Shown: positions 1 through 6,677, counted from the stretch's first letter. The stretch: DNA of 7,537 nt from Bacillota bacterium (GCA_023409435.1 JAEYHP010000141.1:1-7537), one strand, 5' to 3'. The notes: generated from the sequence alone by a model not told the origin. Program-made: numbers and translations.

Positions 1-249
1 CTCCCTGCGGTCGCTGCTGCTTGCGGCCCTGCGGGCGCTGCTGGTAGCCTTCGCCCTGCGGGCGCTGCTGATCCCCACCCTGGCGCGGCTGGTAGCCTTC
101 ACCCCGAGGACGCTGCTGGTACCCTTCTCCCTAGGACGCTGCTGGTACCCTTCACCCTGCGGGCGCTGTTGATAGCCGCCCTGCGGGCGCTGCTGGTACC
201 CTTCGCCCTGCGGACGCTGTTGGTAGCTCCCCTGCGGGCGCTGCTGATA
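1..249 (-). repeat. In-gene tandem repeat, units of about 24-27 bp encoding YQQRPQG(E/G)G
   Basis: Read on the minus strand, the segment is built of degenerate units of about 24 or 27 bases encoding Y-Q-Q-R-P-Q-G followed by S, G, EG or similar. About ten units are visible and the array may continue past the left edge. All unit lengths are multiples of three except the one containing CCTAGGGAG (127-135), which is one base short. The array lies in the predicted disordered region of IF2. Confidence 0.9.
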
Positions 250-846
250 CATGGCAGGGTCTATGGTATGCTGCTCATAGCCGCCCTGCGCGGGAGGCGT
301 CTTCTGAACGCGCGGTTCCGGCGTTTGCGTCTCTTCCTTTGCGCTGCTTTCCGGCTTGGGCTCGGCCTTGGGTTCGGCCTTGGGCTCGGATTTAGGTTCG
401 GATTTAAGCTCAACAGGAGCCTCCTGTCGGGCGGCAGGCTGTTCCTTCACAGTCTCCTGCGGTTTTTGTACGGGCGCTTCAGCGGCCTTTTGCGCGGGCT
501 TTTCTTCCGCCTTTTCCGCTTTTTCCGCATGCTTCTCGCTTGGAGCGGCTTGCTGTTTGGGCGGCTCCGCCTTTTTCGGCGCATCCTCAAATACGCTGTC
601 ATCCCCGCCGATGTGTACGGCGAGGTCGCGGTCGGAAGAAAGCACCTCCATCAGGCGCTCCTGCCGCTCGCGTTCCAGGCGGGCAGCACGCTCCGCCTCT
701 TCTTTTGTGCGTAGTTCGCGTTCCTTTACCCGAACCCCCTGCAGCGTTTCCCCAACATCCGCATGGGATTGGTTGATGCGCGAAAACAGCGCTTGCGCGC
801 GTTCTTCGAGCTCCTTTGCCGCGTCTACGATGTTAACTTTGGACAT
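1..846 (-). CDS. infB: Translation initiation factor IF2, N-terminal part (partial, runs off left edge; apparent frameshift)
   Basis: IF2 is the GTPase that places initiator tRNA on the 30S subunit and promotes subunit joining. Only the N-terminal 282 codons are visible and the GTPase domain lies outside, so the call rests mainly on position after rimP-nusA-ylxR-ylxQ and on the composition. The product starts MSKVNIVDAAKELEERAQAL, a short charged helical stretch. An Ala/Lys/Glu/Pro-rich linker follows, with PK(S/A)E tetrapeptide repeats (about 352-410), then about ten YQQRPQG-type repeats from codon 200 on. A long disordered N-terminal extension is common in IF2. The ATG at 846 is preceded 8 bases upstream by GGGGGTG (855-861), and ylxQ ends 36 bases upstream. 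The repeat frame is broken near 132-133, where one base appears missing. After this the annotated frame reads Ser/Ala/Arg-rich sequence to the edge without a stop, while the YQQRPQG frame continues one register away. Confidence 0.85.
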   Translation of the reverse strand, partial: MSKVNIVDAAKELEERAQALFSRINQSHADVGETLQGVRVKERELRTKEEAERAARLERERQERLMEVLSSDRDLAVHIGGDDSVFEDAPKKAEPPKQQAAPSEKHAEKAEKAEEKPAQKAAEAPVQKPQETVKEQPAARQEAPVELKSEPKSEPKAEPKAEPKPESSAKEETQTPEPRVQKTPPAQGGYEQHTIDPAMYQQRPQGSYQQRPQGEGYQQRPQGGYQQRPQGEGYQQRPREKGTSSVLGVKATSRARVGISSARRAKATSSARRAASSSDRRE

Positions 847-882
847 ATCTGTTGCACCCCCGCATTTTGAACCCTACCGGAT

Positions 883-1203
883 TTAACTATTCTTGTTTTC
901 CTGAAGTTGCGCATGCGCGCAGAGTATCATATGCACGAAACGGTCGTCGGTGATAGCAAGGATTTTTCCTGCCGGTTTTCCGACCGCCTGCCCGACACCG
1001 GGCGCCTCGATCAGCGTTGCGCCGCTGCGCCCGCACAAGCCCCGATACCGTTCCCTGGTGGCTTCCGAAGCCTCTTGATCCAGCACCACAAGCTTTGTTT
1101 TGCCGGATTTGAGCGCTTTTTCCACCGCAAAATCTCCCGTGAGGCATTTGCCCGCCCGCCGGGACAATCCCAGCGCGCCGTATAGCTTAAAAAGATCATC
1201 CAT
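883..1203 (-). CDS. ylxQ: L7Ae-family RNA-binding protein YlxQ
   Basis: A 106-residue protein of the ribosomal L7Ae/L30e/S12e superfamily. Family members bind kink-turn RNA, and YlxQ is the Firmicute member found between ylxR and infB; its cellular role is not well settled. Visible family features are LGLSRRAGK near residues 11-19, a central hydrophobic strand KLVVLDQEAS (37-46) and the GKPAGKILAITD stretch (75-86). Full length for the family. The ATG at 1203 overlaps the ylxR stop by 8 bases (1196-1203) and has no clear ribosome binding site of its own, so translation is probably coupled to ylxR. It is followed after 36 bases by infB in the same operon. Confidence 0.9.
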   Translation of the reverse strand: MDDLFKLYGALGLSRRAGKCLTGDFAVEKALKSGKTKLVVLDQEASEATRERYRGLCGRSGATLIEAPGVGQAVGKPAGKILAITDDRFVHMILCAHAQLQENKNS

Positions 1204-1468
1204 ACTGTTTCATAAAGTCCGCTTTGAGCGTTTCATAAAGCTCAGGCTCAACCTTTTGCTCAAACGCCCGCTCCAGCCCCCGGGATTTAATGGCGCGCTC
1301 CAGGCAGGCGATATCCTTGCAGATATACGCGCCCCGACCGGCCGCTTTTCCGGTGGGATCGATGCTCACTTTCCCCTCCGCAGAACGGACCACGCGCAGC
1401 ATCTCTTTTTTCGGCCGCATTACGCGGCACCCGACGCACATGCGCATCGGCACTTTCTTAGCGGCCAT
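1196..1468 (-). CDS. ylxR: YlxR family nucleic-acid-binding protein (DUF448)
   Basis: A 90-residue protein of the YlxR/DUF448 family, which sits between nusA and infB in most Firmicutes. As I recall, recent work in Bacillus subtilis links it to RNase P (name RnpM); this is from memory. Diagnostic features are RMCVGCR at residues 9-15 with two cysteines, DPTGKAAGRGAY at 37-48, and a third cysteine at 50. The basic, glycine-rich surface motif is thought to bind RNA. The ATG at 1468 has GGGGTG at 1473-1478, 4 bases upstream. It starts 34 bases after the nusA stop and overlaps ylxQ at its end. Confidence 0.93.
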   Translation of the reverse strand: MAAKKVPMRMCVGCRVMRPKKEMLRVVRSAEGKVSIDPTGKAAGRGAYICKDIACLERAIKSRGLERAFEQKVEPELYETLKADFMKQYG

Positions 1469-1502
1469 ACCGCACCCCGCATCCTCAACGTATTAATAAG
1501 CG

Positions 1503-2597
1503 CTAGAACAAATCTTCCTCTTCTTCGGGCGCCTGCGGTTCGTTGTACATGCTCACCATGGCTTCTTCGGCCTGGGACTGGTTCTTGATATCGATCTTCC
1601 AGCCGGTCAGCTTGGCGGCAAGACGGGCGTTCTGGCCTTCCTTGCCAATGGCTAAGGAAAGCTGGTTATCCGGTACGATGACCTTCGCGGCCTTTTCTGA
1701 CTCATTTATATATACCATAAGCACCTTTGCGGGGCTTAAAGCCTTCGCGATGTATACGGCGGAATCGGGATCCCATTCGATGATATCGATCTTTTCGTTG
1801 TGAAGCTCGGATACGATGCGCTCCACGCGGATGCCGCGCTGACCGACGCAGGCGCCCACCGGATCCACCTGCGTATCGTTGGAGGAAACGGCCACCTTGG
1901 TACGGAAGCCCGCCTCGCGCGCGATGGAGCGAATCTGCACGATGCCCGACTGAATTTCAGGGACCTCCAGTTCGAACAGGCGCTTGACAAGGCCCGGATG
2001 CGTTCTTGAAACCAGCACCTGCGGCCCCTTGTTGGTTTTGCGCACTTCGAGCACATAGACCTTGATGCGGCCGTTGCTGTCAAAGCTTTCGCCAGGGATC
2101 ATTTCATTGGGGGCGAGTAAGCCATCGGTCTTGCCCAGTTCCACATACGCGCCGCTTTTTTCCACGCGCTGTACGATGGCGGTCAATACCTCGTTCTCTT
2201 TTTCCACATACTCGTCATAGATCACGCCGCGCTCGGCCTCACGGATGCGCTGCACAACAACCTGCTTGGCCGTCTGCGCCGCGATGCGCCCGAAATTCTT
2301 GGGCTTGACCTCTTCCTCAAGCACGTCGCCGGCCTCGTACAAGGTGTTGATCTTGCGCGCGTTTTCCAAAGAAATTTCGGAGTGCGGGTTTTCCACCACT
2401 TCCACGACGGACTTCGAGGCAAACAGCTGTATTTCGCCGGTATCCCGGTCCACTTCCGCACGGACGTTGTTGGAGGTGCCGAAATTGCGGCGGTAAGCGG
2501 AAATCAACGCGTTTTCAACTGCGTCGATGAGTATCTCCTTGTTGATGCCGCGCTCCTTTTCGATGGCGTTGAGCGCATTGATAAATTCGGCATTCAT
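1503..2597 (-). CDS. nusA: Transcription termination/antitermination factor NusA
   Basis: NusA binds RNA polymerase and nascent RNA to modulate pausing, termination and antitermination. The 364-residue protein shows an N-terminal polymerase-binding domain (about 1-125), an S1 domain (about 133-197, with GAYVELGKTDGLL), KH1 (about 230-275, with VGACVGQRGIRVERI) and KH2 (about 305-340, with LAIGKEGQNARLAAKLTGW). It ends in an acidic EEEEDLF tail. There are no C-terminal acidic repeats as in E. coli, which fits Firmicute NusA. The open frame extends to a GTG at 2606, but that codon lies inside the ribosome binding site AAGGGGTG (2604-2611). The ATG at 2597, 6 bases downstream of this site and starting MNAEFINALN, is therefore preferred. 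It lies about 50 bases after rimP, in the same operon. Confidence 0.97.
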   Translation of the reverse strand: MNAEFINALNAIEKERGINKEILIDAVENALISAYRRNFGTSNNVRAEVDRDTGEIQLFASKSVVEVVENPHSEISLENARKINTLYEAGDVLEEEVKPKNFGRIAAQTAKQVVVQRIREAERGVIYDEYVEKENEVLTAIVQRVEKSGAYVELGKTDGLLAPNEMIPGESFDSNGRIKVYVLEVRKTNKGPQVLVSRTHPGLVKRLFELEVPEIQSGIVQIRSIAREAGFRTKVAVSSNDTQVDPVGACVGQRGIRVERIVSELHNEKIDIIEWDPDSAVYIAKALSPAKVLMVYINESEKAAKVIVPDNQLSLAIGKEGQNARLAAKLTGWKIDIKNQSQAEEAMVSMYNEPQAPEEEEDLF

Positions 2598-2603
2598 AGT
2601 TCG

Positions 2604-2611
2604 CACCCCTT
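2604..2611 (-). promoter_or_regulatory. Ribosome binding site that decides the nusA start
   Basis: AAGGGGTG on the minus strand, 6 bases before the ATG at 2597. It contains the alternative in-frame GTG at 2606, which argues against that upstream start. Confidence 0.7.
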
Positions 2612-2649
2612 ACTCTATCAAATAAAATGATACTGTTATCGTGTTCTTA

Positions 2650-3105
2650 TTAAAAAACGATATGCGGGCGGACATTCGCCGCATCTTTGCGGAGCATGGT
2701 CCGCTCTTTGCCGTTCTTTTCCGCTATGGTAAAAGAGTCCGCGTCAAAGCGCAGCAGCGTCCCGATGAACTCTTTTTTCTTGTCCTGCGGCGCATAGAGC
2801 TTCACGACGATATCCTTGTTGAGGTTGCGTTCAAAATCCCGTTCCTTTTTCAATGGCCGGTCAAGCCCCGGCGAGGATACGCTAAGAAAATAGGATTGTG
2901 AAATAGGATCCGCCTCGTCAAGCAACGGCTCGACGGCGCGGCTCACATGCTCACAATCATCGACCGTGACGCCGTTTGGTTTATCGATATATAAAGTAAG
3001 AATCCAGTCAGTTTGCTCTTTTTGGAATTCAACATCGATCAGCTCGTAACCCAAATCAGATACGGCGCCCTGCACCAGTGCCTGCACCACGTCAACAGTC
3101 TTCAA
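2650..3105 (-). CDS. rimP: Ribosome maturation factor RimP
   Basis: RimP assists late maturation of the 30S subunit in the cytoplasm. The 151-residue protein has the usual family length and two parts: an N-terminal alpha/beta domain (about 1-80, with LGYELIDVEF and VTVDDCEHVSRAVEPLLDE) carrying the conserved YFLSVSSPGLDRPLK junction, and a C-terminal SH3-like barrel (about 90-151). The start is a TTG at 3105. It is supported by the strong site ACGGAGGGT (3111-3119) 5-6 bases upstream and by the family N-terminus. It is the first gene of the operon leading to infB, behind the promoter at 3216-3244. Confidence 0.95.
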   Translation of the reverse strand: MKTVDVVQALVQGAVSDLGYELIDVEFQKEQTDWILTLYIDKPNGVTVDDCEHVSRAVEPLLDEADPISQSYFLSVSSPGLDRPLKKERDFERNLNKDIVVKLYAPQDKKKEFIGTLLRFDADSFTIAEKNGKERTMLRKDAANVRPHIVF

Positions 3106-3110
3106 ACGAT

Positions 3111-3119
3111 ACCCTCCGT
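3111..3119 (-). promoter_or_regulatory. Ribosome binding site supporting the TTG start of rimP
   Basis: ACGGAGGGT on the minus strand, 5-6 bases upstream of the TTG at 3105. No ATG or GTG lies at a suitable distance, so it fixes the unusual start codon. Confidence 0.8.
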
Positions 3120-3165
3120 TTTATTTTGCCCGCCCATGCGGCCTCAACCGTCTTATCAAAATGAA

Positions 3166-3185
3166 AGAGTGGGGCTCCCCACTCT
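3166..3185 (-). promoter_or_regulatory. Hairpin in the rimP leader, terminator-like (possible attenuator)
   Basis: Perfect 8-bp stem (3166-3173 with 3178-3185) and a 4-base loop. On the minus strand the 3' arm is followed by TTCATTTTG, a weak T-rich tract. It lies about 25 bases downstream of the predicted transcription start and about 45 bases before the rimP ribosome binding site. Its place between promoter and first gene suggests attenuation or mRNA stabilisation. From memory, similar GAGTGGG/CCCACTC hairpins occur before rimP in other Firmicutes; this is unverified. Confidence 0.6.
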
Positions 3186-3215
3186 CTTAACACGCCAACA
3201 ATTCCGACAAGCTGT

Positions 3216-3244
3216 ATTATAGCATGCCCGTCATCCGTTGGCAA
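3216..3244 (-). promoter_or_regulatory. Sigma-A-type promoter of the rimP-nusA-ylxR-ylxQ-infB operon
   Basis: On the minus strand, -35 TTGCCA (3239-3244), a 17-base spacer and a perfect -10 TATAAT (3216-3221). A TG one base upstream of the -10 gives an extended -10. Transcription should start near 3209, leaving a leader of about 100 bases before rimP. This is the strongest promoter-like sequence in the window. Confidence 0.85.
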
Positions 3245-3287
3245 GCGTATTCCAAAAACCATGATTGATTGCGCTTTTTTCACCTTT

Positions 3288-3315
3288 TTGGTCATGAAAC
3301 CGTGTGGCGCATACT
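3288..3315 (+). promoter_or_regulatory. Weak candidate promoter for mntP
   Basis: On the plus strand, TTGGTC (3288-3293), a 16-base spacer and CATACT (3310-3315). Both boxes are poor matches. It is listed only because mntP needs a promoter in this divergent intergenic region and nothing better is visible. Confidence 0.2.
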
Positions 3316-3346
3316 ACCATTTTGGGGTAGGGACTCAACCGAAAAA

Positions 3347-3368
3347 TCCGTTCAAGCCATTGGACGGA
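3347..3368 (+). promoter_or_regulatory. Hairpin directly upstream of the mntP ribosome binding site
   Basis: A 9-bp stem with one G-U pair (3347-3355 with 3360-3368) and a GCCA loop, ending 4 bases before the TGGAGG site (3373-3378). A smaller CTACC/GGTAG stem-loop lies at about 3313-3329. The position suggests translational control or mRNA protection for mntP, but no known riboswitch is recognised. Confidence 0.4.
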
Positions 3369-3381
3369 CCGATGGAGGCTT

Positions 3382-3954
3382 GTGTTGGAACATTACGAGC
3401 TTTTGCTGCTTGCCGTAGCCCTTGGGATGGATGCGTTCACCGCGGCCGTCTCCGAAGGCATTCGCATGAGAACGCTGCAGCCGTCGCACGCGTTCAAGGT
3501 CGCCCTGCTTTTCGGCCTGTTTCAGGCGATCATGCCTGCATTCGGGTATCTTCTTGGCATTTCGGTGGACGAATATATCGAAAACGTGGACCATTGGGTG
3601 GCGCTTCTGCTGCTTTCGTTTATCGGCATCCGCATGATGCGCGAGAGCGCGCGCATCACGGACGATTGCGCGCCTCCGCCCGGCATATCCAATATGCGGA
3701 CGCTGCTTGTGCTCGCATTGGCCACCAGCGTGGATGCGCTGGCCGCAGGCGTCAGCCTTGCAATACAGCACGCAGCCATACTCCCATGCGCCGCAACGAT
3801 CGGCGGCATTACCGCCGCAATGTGCTTTATCGGCGTGATGATCGGCCATAGGGTCGGCTGTATGTTTCAAAAACGTGCCGAATTTTTGGGCGGCATTATG
3901 CTGATACTGATCGGCGTGAAAATTCTATTGGAGCATCTGCTGATGTTCCGCTAA
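3382..3954 (+). CDS. mntP: Manganese efflux pump MntP
   Basis: A membrane exporter that lowers cytoplasmic Mn2+. The 190-residue protein is an internally duplicated six-helix protein of the MntP (YebN/DUF204) family. The first half has GMDAFTAAVSEGI (15-27) and the second has ATSVDALAAGVSLA (114-127). The aspartates at 17 and 118 match the paired membrane aspartates needed in E. coli MntP. Helices lie roughly at 5-25, 37-60, 70-88, 106-128, 135-155 and 165-187. The C-terminal GGIMLILIGVKILLEH is typical. The start is GTG at 3382 or TTG at 3385; TGGAGG (3373-3378) is 3 and 6 bases away respectively, so the TTG has the better spacing. It is the only plus-strand gene, divergent from rimP and convergent with purB, whose stop it overlaps by 4 bases. 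Confidence 0.95.
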   Translation: MLEHYELLLLAVALGMDAFTAAVSEGIRMRTLQPSHAFKVALLFGLFQAIMPAFGYLLGISVDEYIENVDHWVALLLLSFIGIRMMRESARITDDCAPPPGISNMRTLLVLALATSVDALAAGVSLAIQHAAILPCAATIGGITAAMCFIGVMIGHRVGCMFQKRAEFLGGIMLILIGVKILLEHLLMFR

Positions 3955-5384
3955 ACCTGAATGGATGCCGTGATCTTTTGCGCGCCATGGAACTCCAACA
4001 GCGGCTCCACCACGTCAGCGAGATATTCGAGCACCTGTTCGGGCGCCCGGCCGATATAAGCGGAAGGCTCAAGAATATTGCCGATATCATCTGCGGTAAG
4101 CCCCATGCGTTTGTCGGCCGCAAGGCGCTCCAAGAGATCGCAGGGCACACCCTCTTCCTTCATGCGTGCGGCGGCGGCCATGGAATGCTCGCGGATGATT
4201 TCGTGCAACGCCTGCCGATCTCCCCCGCGCTTGACCGCTTCCATCAACAGGTTTTCCGTTGCCATAAAAGGCATCTGTTCCATCAGGTTTTTGCGGATAA
4301 CGGCAGGATAAACTTTCAGTCCATTCGTAACGTTGAGCATCAGATTAAGTATGGAATCCACCGCCAAAAATCCTTCGGGCAGGGCGATCCTTCTGTTTGC
4401 GGAATCGTCGAGCGTGCGCTCCAGCCATTGGGTGGAAGCCGTCATGGCGGCGTTCTGGGCGTTCGCCATGACATAGCGCGCAAGCGAGCAGATGCGTTCG
4501 CTGCGCATGGGGTTGCGCTTGTAGGCCATGGCGGAAGACCCGACTTGCCCTTTTTCAAACGGCTCCTCCACCTCATGTTCATGCTGGAGCAGCCTTAAAT
4601 CATTCGCAAACCGGTACGCGCTCTGCGCGATGGCGGAAAGCGCGTTGAGTATGCGGGAATCCGCCTTCCTTGGGTAGGTCTGCCCGGAAACCCGGTAGGA
4701 GCCCGGCATAGAGAATGCCTCCGCGATCATTTGATCCAGCCGCTTCACCTTTTCATGGTCGCCGTCGAACAGCTCCAAAAAGCTCGCCTGTGTCCCCGTC
4801 GTACCCTTGCTGCCAAGAAGCCGCAAAGTATCCCGCACAAACAGCAGTTCTTCGACATCCATCACAAAATCCTGCATCCAAAGCGTCGCGCGCTTGCCCA
4901 CCGTGACCGGCTGCGCGGGCTGGAAATGCGTATACCCGAGCGCGGGCAGCGCGCGGTATTCCTCTGCGAAGGCGGCAAGGTTCCGGATAACGCCCAGAAG
5001 CTTTTTGAGTGTGAGGTTCAACGCGTCCCGGTATATGAGGATGTCCGCGTTGTCCGTCACATAGCAGCTTGTCGCGCCCAGGTGGATGATACCCGCCGCC
5101 TTGGGGCAGACAAGCCCGTATCCATAAACATGGGCCATGACGTCGTGGCGGTTTTGTTTTTCCTTTTCCGCGATGGCAGTATAGTCGATATCTTCGACAT
5201 GCGCGCGCAGCTCTTCCACTTGCTCCTGCGTCACGGGCAAGTTAAGCGCGTGCTCCGCTTCCGCAAGCGCAACCCAAAGCTTTCTCCATGTTATGGTACG
5301 CGTATCCGCAGAGAACAGCCGCTGCATGTCCTTTGACGCGTAGCGGCTGCACAGAGGGCTTTCATAGGTATCCGTATGCTGCAT
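3951..5384 (-). CDS. purB: Adenylosuccinate lyase
   Basis: Acts twice in purine synthesis: it splits SAICAR to AICAR and adenylosuccinate to AMP, releasing fumarate each time. The 477-residue protein belongs to the fumarase/aspartase superfamily. HDV at 80-82, HLGATS at 101-106, YTHFQPAQ at 151-158 (catalytic histidine 153) and the signature loop GSSAMAYKRNPMRSER (282-297), with its catalytic serine, are all present. The length and the GSSAMxYKRNPMRSE form resemble the longer, human-like lyases more than the roughly 430-residue Bacillus form. The ATG at 5384 has AGGAG (5391-5395) 6 bases upstream. It lies 13 bases after purA, so the two are co-transcribed and perform consecutive steps from IMP to AMP. 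Confidence 0.96.
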   Translation of the reverse strand: MQHTDTYESPLCSRYASKDMQRLFSADTRTITWRKLWVALAEAEHALNLPVTQEQVEELRAHVEDIDYTAIAEKEKQNRHDVMAHVYGYGLVCPKAAGIIHLGATSCYVTDNADILIYRDALNLTLKKLLGVIRNLAAFAEEYRALPALGYTHFQPAQPVTVGKRATLWMQDFVMDVEELLFVRDTLRLLGSKGTTGTQASFLELFDGDHEKVKRLDQMIAEAFSMPGSYRVSGQTYPRKADSRILNALSAIAQSAYRFANDLRLLQHEHEVEEPFEKGQVGSSAMAYKRNPMRSERICSLARYVMANAQNAAMTASTQWLERTLDDSANRRIALPEGFLAVDSILNLMLNVTNGLKVYPAVIRKNLMEQMPFMATENLLMEAVKRGGDRQALHEIIREHSMAAAARMKEEGVPCDLLERLAADKRMGLTADDIGNILEPSAYIGRAPEQVLEYLADVVEPLLEFHGAQKITASIQV

Positions 5385-5397
5385 GGCCTGCTCCTGT

Positions 5398-6672
5398 CTA
5401 GCGTATAATCAGCGCTTCCCGGTCCGCCCCCACGGAAACATAGGGTATTGGGCACTCCAAGGCGCGCTCGATATAGAGCACGTACTCCTGCGCGGCCTTG
5501 GGCAAGTCTTCGAAGCGCCGCACTTTACCGATATCCTCGCCCCAGCCGGGCAGGTATTCGATCACAGGCTCCGCAGAATCAAGAAGCGGCGTAAACGGAA
5601 ATTCTGTCACCGTTTTGTCGTTAATTTTGTAAGCAACGCAGACTGGAATGTGTTCCATATAGGAGAGCACATCCATTTTGGTAAGCGCGATGCCCGTTGT
5701 GCCCTGCACGCGCACGCCATAACGGGTGGCCACCACGTCGAACGGCCCTACGCGGCGCGGGCGGCCTGTTGCAGCGCCGTATTCCCCGCCGTTTTCGCGC
5801 AGAGCTTCCGCCTCGGTGCCGAACCACTCCGAAACAAAGGGGCCTTCCCCCACGCAGGTGGAATATGCTTTGACGACGCCCACGACCTCGTCCACCCTCA
5901 CGCCGGGCACGCCCGCTCCAAGCGGCGCGTATGCCGCAAGCGGCGAAGAGGAGGACGTAAACGGATAAATGCCGAACTCAATATCCCTCAAAGCGCCCAG
6001 CTGCGCCTCAAACAGGATGTTCTTTCCCGCCCTGTGCGCCTCATAGAGGTACGCGCCGGTATCCGTAATAAAGGGCTTCAGCTCGCCGCCAAACGTGTTG
6101 AGCCAGCTCATGACGTCCTCATAGGCGTAAGACGCCGCGCCGTACATGCTGCTCAGCATGAGATTCTTCCATTCCAGAACCGTTTTTAAGTGCTTTTCCA
6201 ACACATCCGGCAGCAGCAGGTCGCCCATCTGGATGCCCTTCTTCTGGTACTTGTCGCTGTACACGGGCGCGATGCCGCGCTTGGTGGAGCCGTATTTCGC
6301 GTCCTTAAGGCGCGCTTCCTCCAGCCCGTCCTGCTCCTTATGGAAAGGGAATACGATGATGCTGCGGTCGCTGATTTTGAGGTTTTCGGGCGTAATGGAA
6401 ATGCCCGCCGCCCGTAAGCGGCTGATTTCCCCGCACAGATGCTCCAAATCCACCACCGTGCCGTTGCCGAGTATATTCACTACGCCCGGGCGGAATATGC
6501 CGGAAGGAATGAGGTTTAATGCAAATTTGCCGTATTCGTTGATCACCGTATGGCCAGCGTTGCTGCCGCCCTGGTAACGCACCACAATATCGTATTGGCT
6601 CGCCAGAAGGTCGACCATGCGGCCTTTTCCTTCATCGCCCCAGTTGACTCCCACGATCGCACAGGTTGACAT
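5398..6672 (-). CDS. purA: Adenylosuccinate synthetase
   Basis: Joins IMP and aspartate using GTP to give adenylosuccinate, the first committed step to AMP. The protein is 424 residues. GVNWGDEGKGRMVDLL (8-23) carries the catalytic Asp13, and GGSNAGHTV (35-43) carries His41. STKRG (129-133), TGRPRRVG (302-309), TKMD (331-334) and the C-terminal SVGADRE (413-419) match substrate- and GTP-binding motifs. Some canonical positions differ: EAQLGALRDIEFG (222-234) is shorter than the usual EGAQ form, and RRVGPFD has Pro where Trp is common. The open frame reaches an ATG at 6711, but AAGGAGG (6678-6684) lies 5 bases before the ATG at 6672, and the upstream 13 codons lie in a leader repeat; 6672 is chosen. 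purB follows after 13 bases. Confidence 0.96.
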   Translation of the reverse strand: MSTCAIVGVNWGDEGKGRMVDLLASQYDIVVRYQGGSNAGHTVINEYGKFALNLIPSGIFRPGVVNILGNGTVVDLEHLCGEISRLRAAGISITPENLKISDRSIIVFPFHKEQDGLEEARLKDAKYGSTKRGIAPVYSDKYQKKGIQMGDLLLPDVLEKHLKTVLEWKNLMLSSMYGAASYAYEDVMSWLNTFGGELKPFITDTGAYLYEAHRAGKNILFEAQLGALRDIEFGIYPFTSSSSPLAAYAPLGAGVPGVRVDEVVGVVKAYSTCVGEGPFVSEWFGTEAEALRENGGEYGAATGRPRRVGPFDVVATRYGVRVQGTTGIALTKMDVLSYMEHIPVCVAYKINDKTVTEFPFTPLLDSAEPVIEYLPGWGEDIGKVRRFEDLPKAAQEYVLYIERALECPIPYVSVGADREALIIR

Positions 6673-6677
6673 AGTTT

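Noticed and set aside
118..140. Programmed -1 frameshift in infB
   Set aside because: No slippery heptamer of X-XXY-YYZ type is present at the shift, and no obvious downstream structure explains it; a missing base is simpler.
1..250. CRISPR-like array at the left edge
   Set aside because: Units are degenerate, contiguous and of codon-multiple length with no unique spacers; they encode a protein repeat in the infB frame.
3092..3295. Minus-strand open frame of 67 codons upstream of and overlapping the rimP start
   Set aside because: It runs across the predicted rimP promoter and leader hairpin and shows no family resemblance.
3245..3381. yybP-ykoY manganese riboswitch before mntP
   Set aside because: A GGGGTAGGG stretch at about 3323-3331 vaguely recalls the core, but the conserved paired loops and the needed length are not visible.
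5383..6189. Long plus-strand open frame opposite purA, and similar ones opposite infB (169-714), purB (3978-4598) and mntP (3352-3870, minus strand)
   Set aside because: They are mirror frames of GC-rich coding genes, lack ribosome binding sites, and show Arg/His/Ala-rich composition without any recognisable family.
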